Origin: JADJPO01 sp963750395
GTDB lineage: Bacteria > Actinomycetota > Actinomycetes > Actinomycetales > Kineosporiaceae
Direction of reading: 5' to 3'
Assembly: GCA_963750395.1 (NCBI GenBank)
Contig: CAVVQM010000017.1
Location: 164,311 to 228,310, forward strand
DNA: 64,000 nt
The notes under the pieces are model-generated. The model was not told the origin of the DNA and did not search any database. It saw only the letters and a program-made list of their open reading frames with translations. Both the position numbers and the translations under genes were made by a program. This document shows positions 63,951-64,000 of the stretch, one piece after another. Each line of letters begins with the position of its first letter. Positions within the stretch are counted from its first letter, which is position 1.

Positions 63951-64000
63951 CGCAGGGTGGGGCCAAATCAGACCAGCACGGTGGGGCCAAATGAGCTTGT
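63951..64000 (+). repeat. IS21 right-end repeats
   Basis: Two copies of GGTGGGGCCAAAT (near 63956 and 63981), separated by GACCAGCAC, mirroring the left end. Confidence 0.7.

Larger units (their letters stand above)
61321..64000 (+). mobile_element. IS21-family insertion sequence (right terminus at the window edge)
   Basis: Complete istA-istB pair flanked by related ends. Left end begins TGTCAGCCTGAAGTGGCCCC; right end (complement) has CAAGCTCATTTGGCCCCAC. Each end carries a second internal repeat containing GTGCTGGTCTGA followed by the GGCCCCACC core, the multiple-site architecture of IS21 ends. The last 2 bp and any target duplication lie beyond 64000. Confidence 0.88.

Overview
The window is high-GC DNA with actinobacterial gene content: an F420H2-dependent quinone/nitroreductase-family protein, a DUF222-HNH (13E12-type) gene, DUF4012, a permease-prefix membrane protein next to PadR, GTG starts, and several leaderless-looking starts with a TANNNT box about 6 nt before the start codon. 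The genus cannot be told from the sequence alone. No rRNA, tRNA or CRISPR was found.

Layout. 0-1.2 kb: end of an unknown gene and a CnoX-like thioredoxin-TPR gene. 1.7-15.1 kb and 18.8-30.2 kb: a large exopolysaccharide region. It holds GDP-L-fucose synthesis (gmd, two fcl copies), an alpha-1,2-fucosyltransferase (GT11), four GT2 glycosyltransferases, a Wzx-like flippase, a polytopic polymerase/GT-C-like membrane protein, a polysaccharide deacetylase, a beta-helix protein, an initiating sugar phosphotransferase, DUF4012, a low-molecular-weight tyrosine phosphatase, a Wzc-like protein with a very long tyrosine/proline/acidic tail, and a solute-binding/VWA fusion. A canonical second Wzc-like tyrosine kinase lies at 57.4-59.3 kb. 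Embedded between these are a hydrolase and glgB (15.4-18.8 kb). 30-36 kb: a Doc-like protein, an ABC exporter with a two-component system, a VapBC-type toxin-antitoxin pair and a GyrI-like protein. 36-41 kb: trehalose synthase, a first glycerate kinase, a DMT-type transporter and a DUF5995 protein. 41.5-43.1 kb: a DUF222-HNH gene behind a near-consensus LexA box. 43.2-52.7 kb: a LacI-controlled catabolic operon of GH38 alpha-mannosidase, ABC sugar importer, second glycerate kinase and AGE-family sugar isomerase. 52.7-57.3 kb: small conserved genes, an AAA-type ATPase flanked by 115-bp direct repeats, and a PadR regulator with its membrane protein. 60.2-64 kb: a truncated IS110 transposase and an IS21-family element whose right end falls at the window edge.

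Most notable biology. The 43-53 kb operon fits uptake and breakdown of mannosylglycerate (mannose plus glycerate) through an ABC importer. A collapsed second copy of the same operon seems to survive at 38.05-39.36 kb: the same operator, the first ~20 codons of the mannosidase fused to a glycerate kinase, and a relic of the isomerase 5' end.

Quality warning. About 45 reading-frame breaks are visible in otherwise conserved genes. Most behave as single inserted bases. Comparison of the two glycerate kinase paralogues suggests many are consensus errors rather than biological decay, so disrupted genes are given as one spanning feature with approximate break points.
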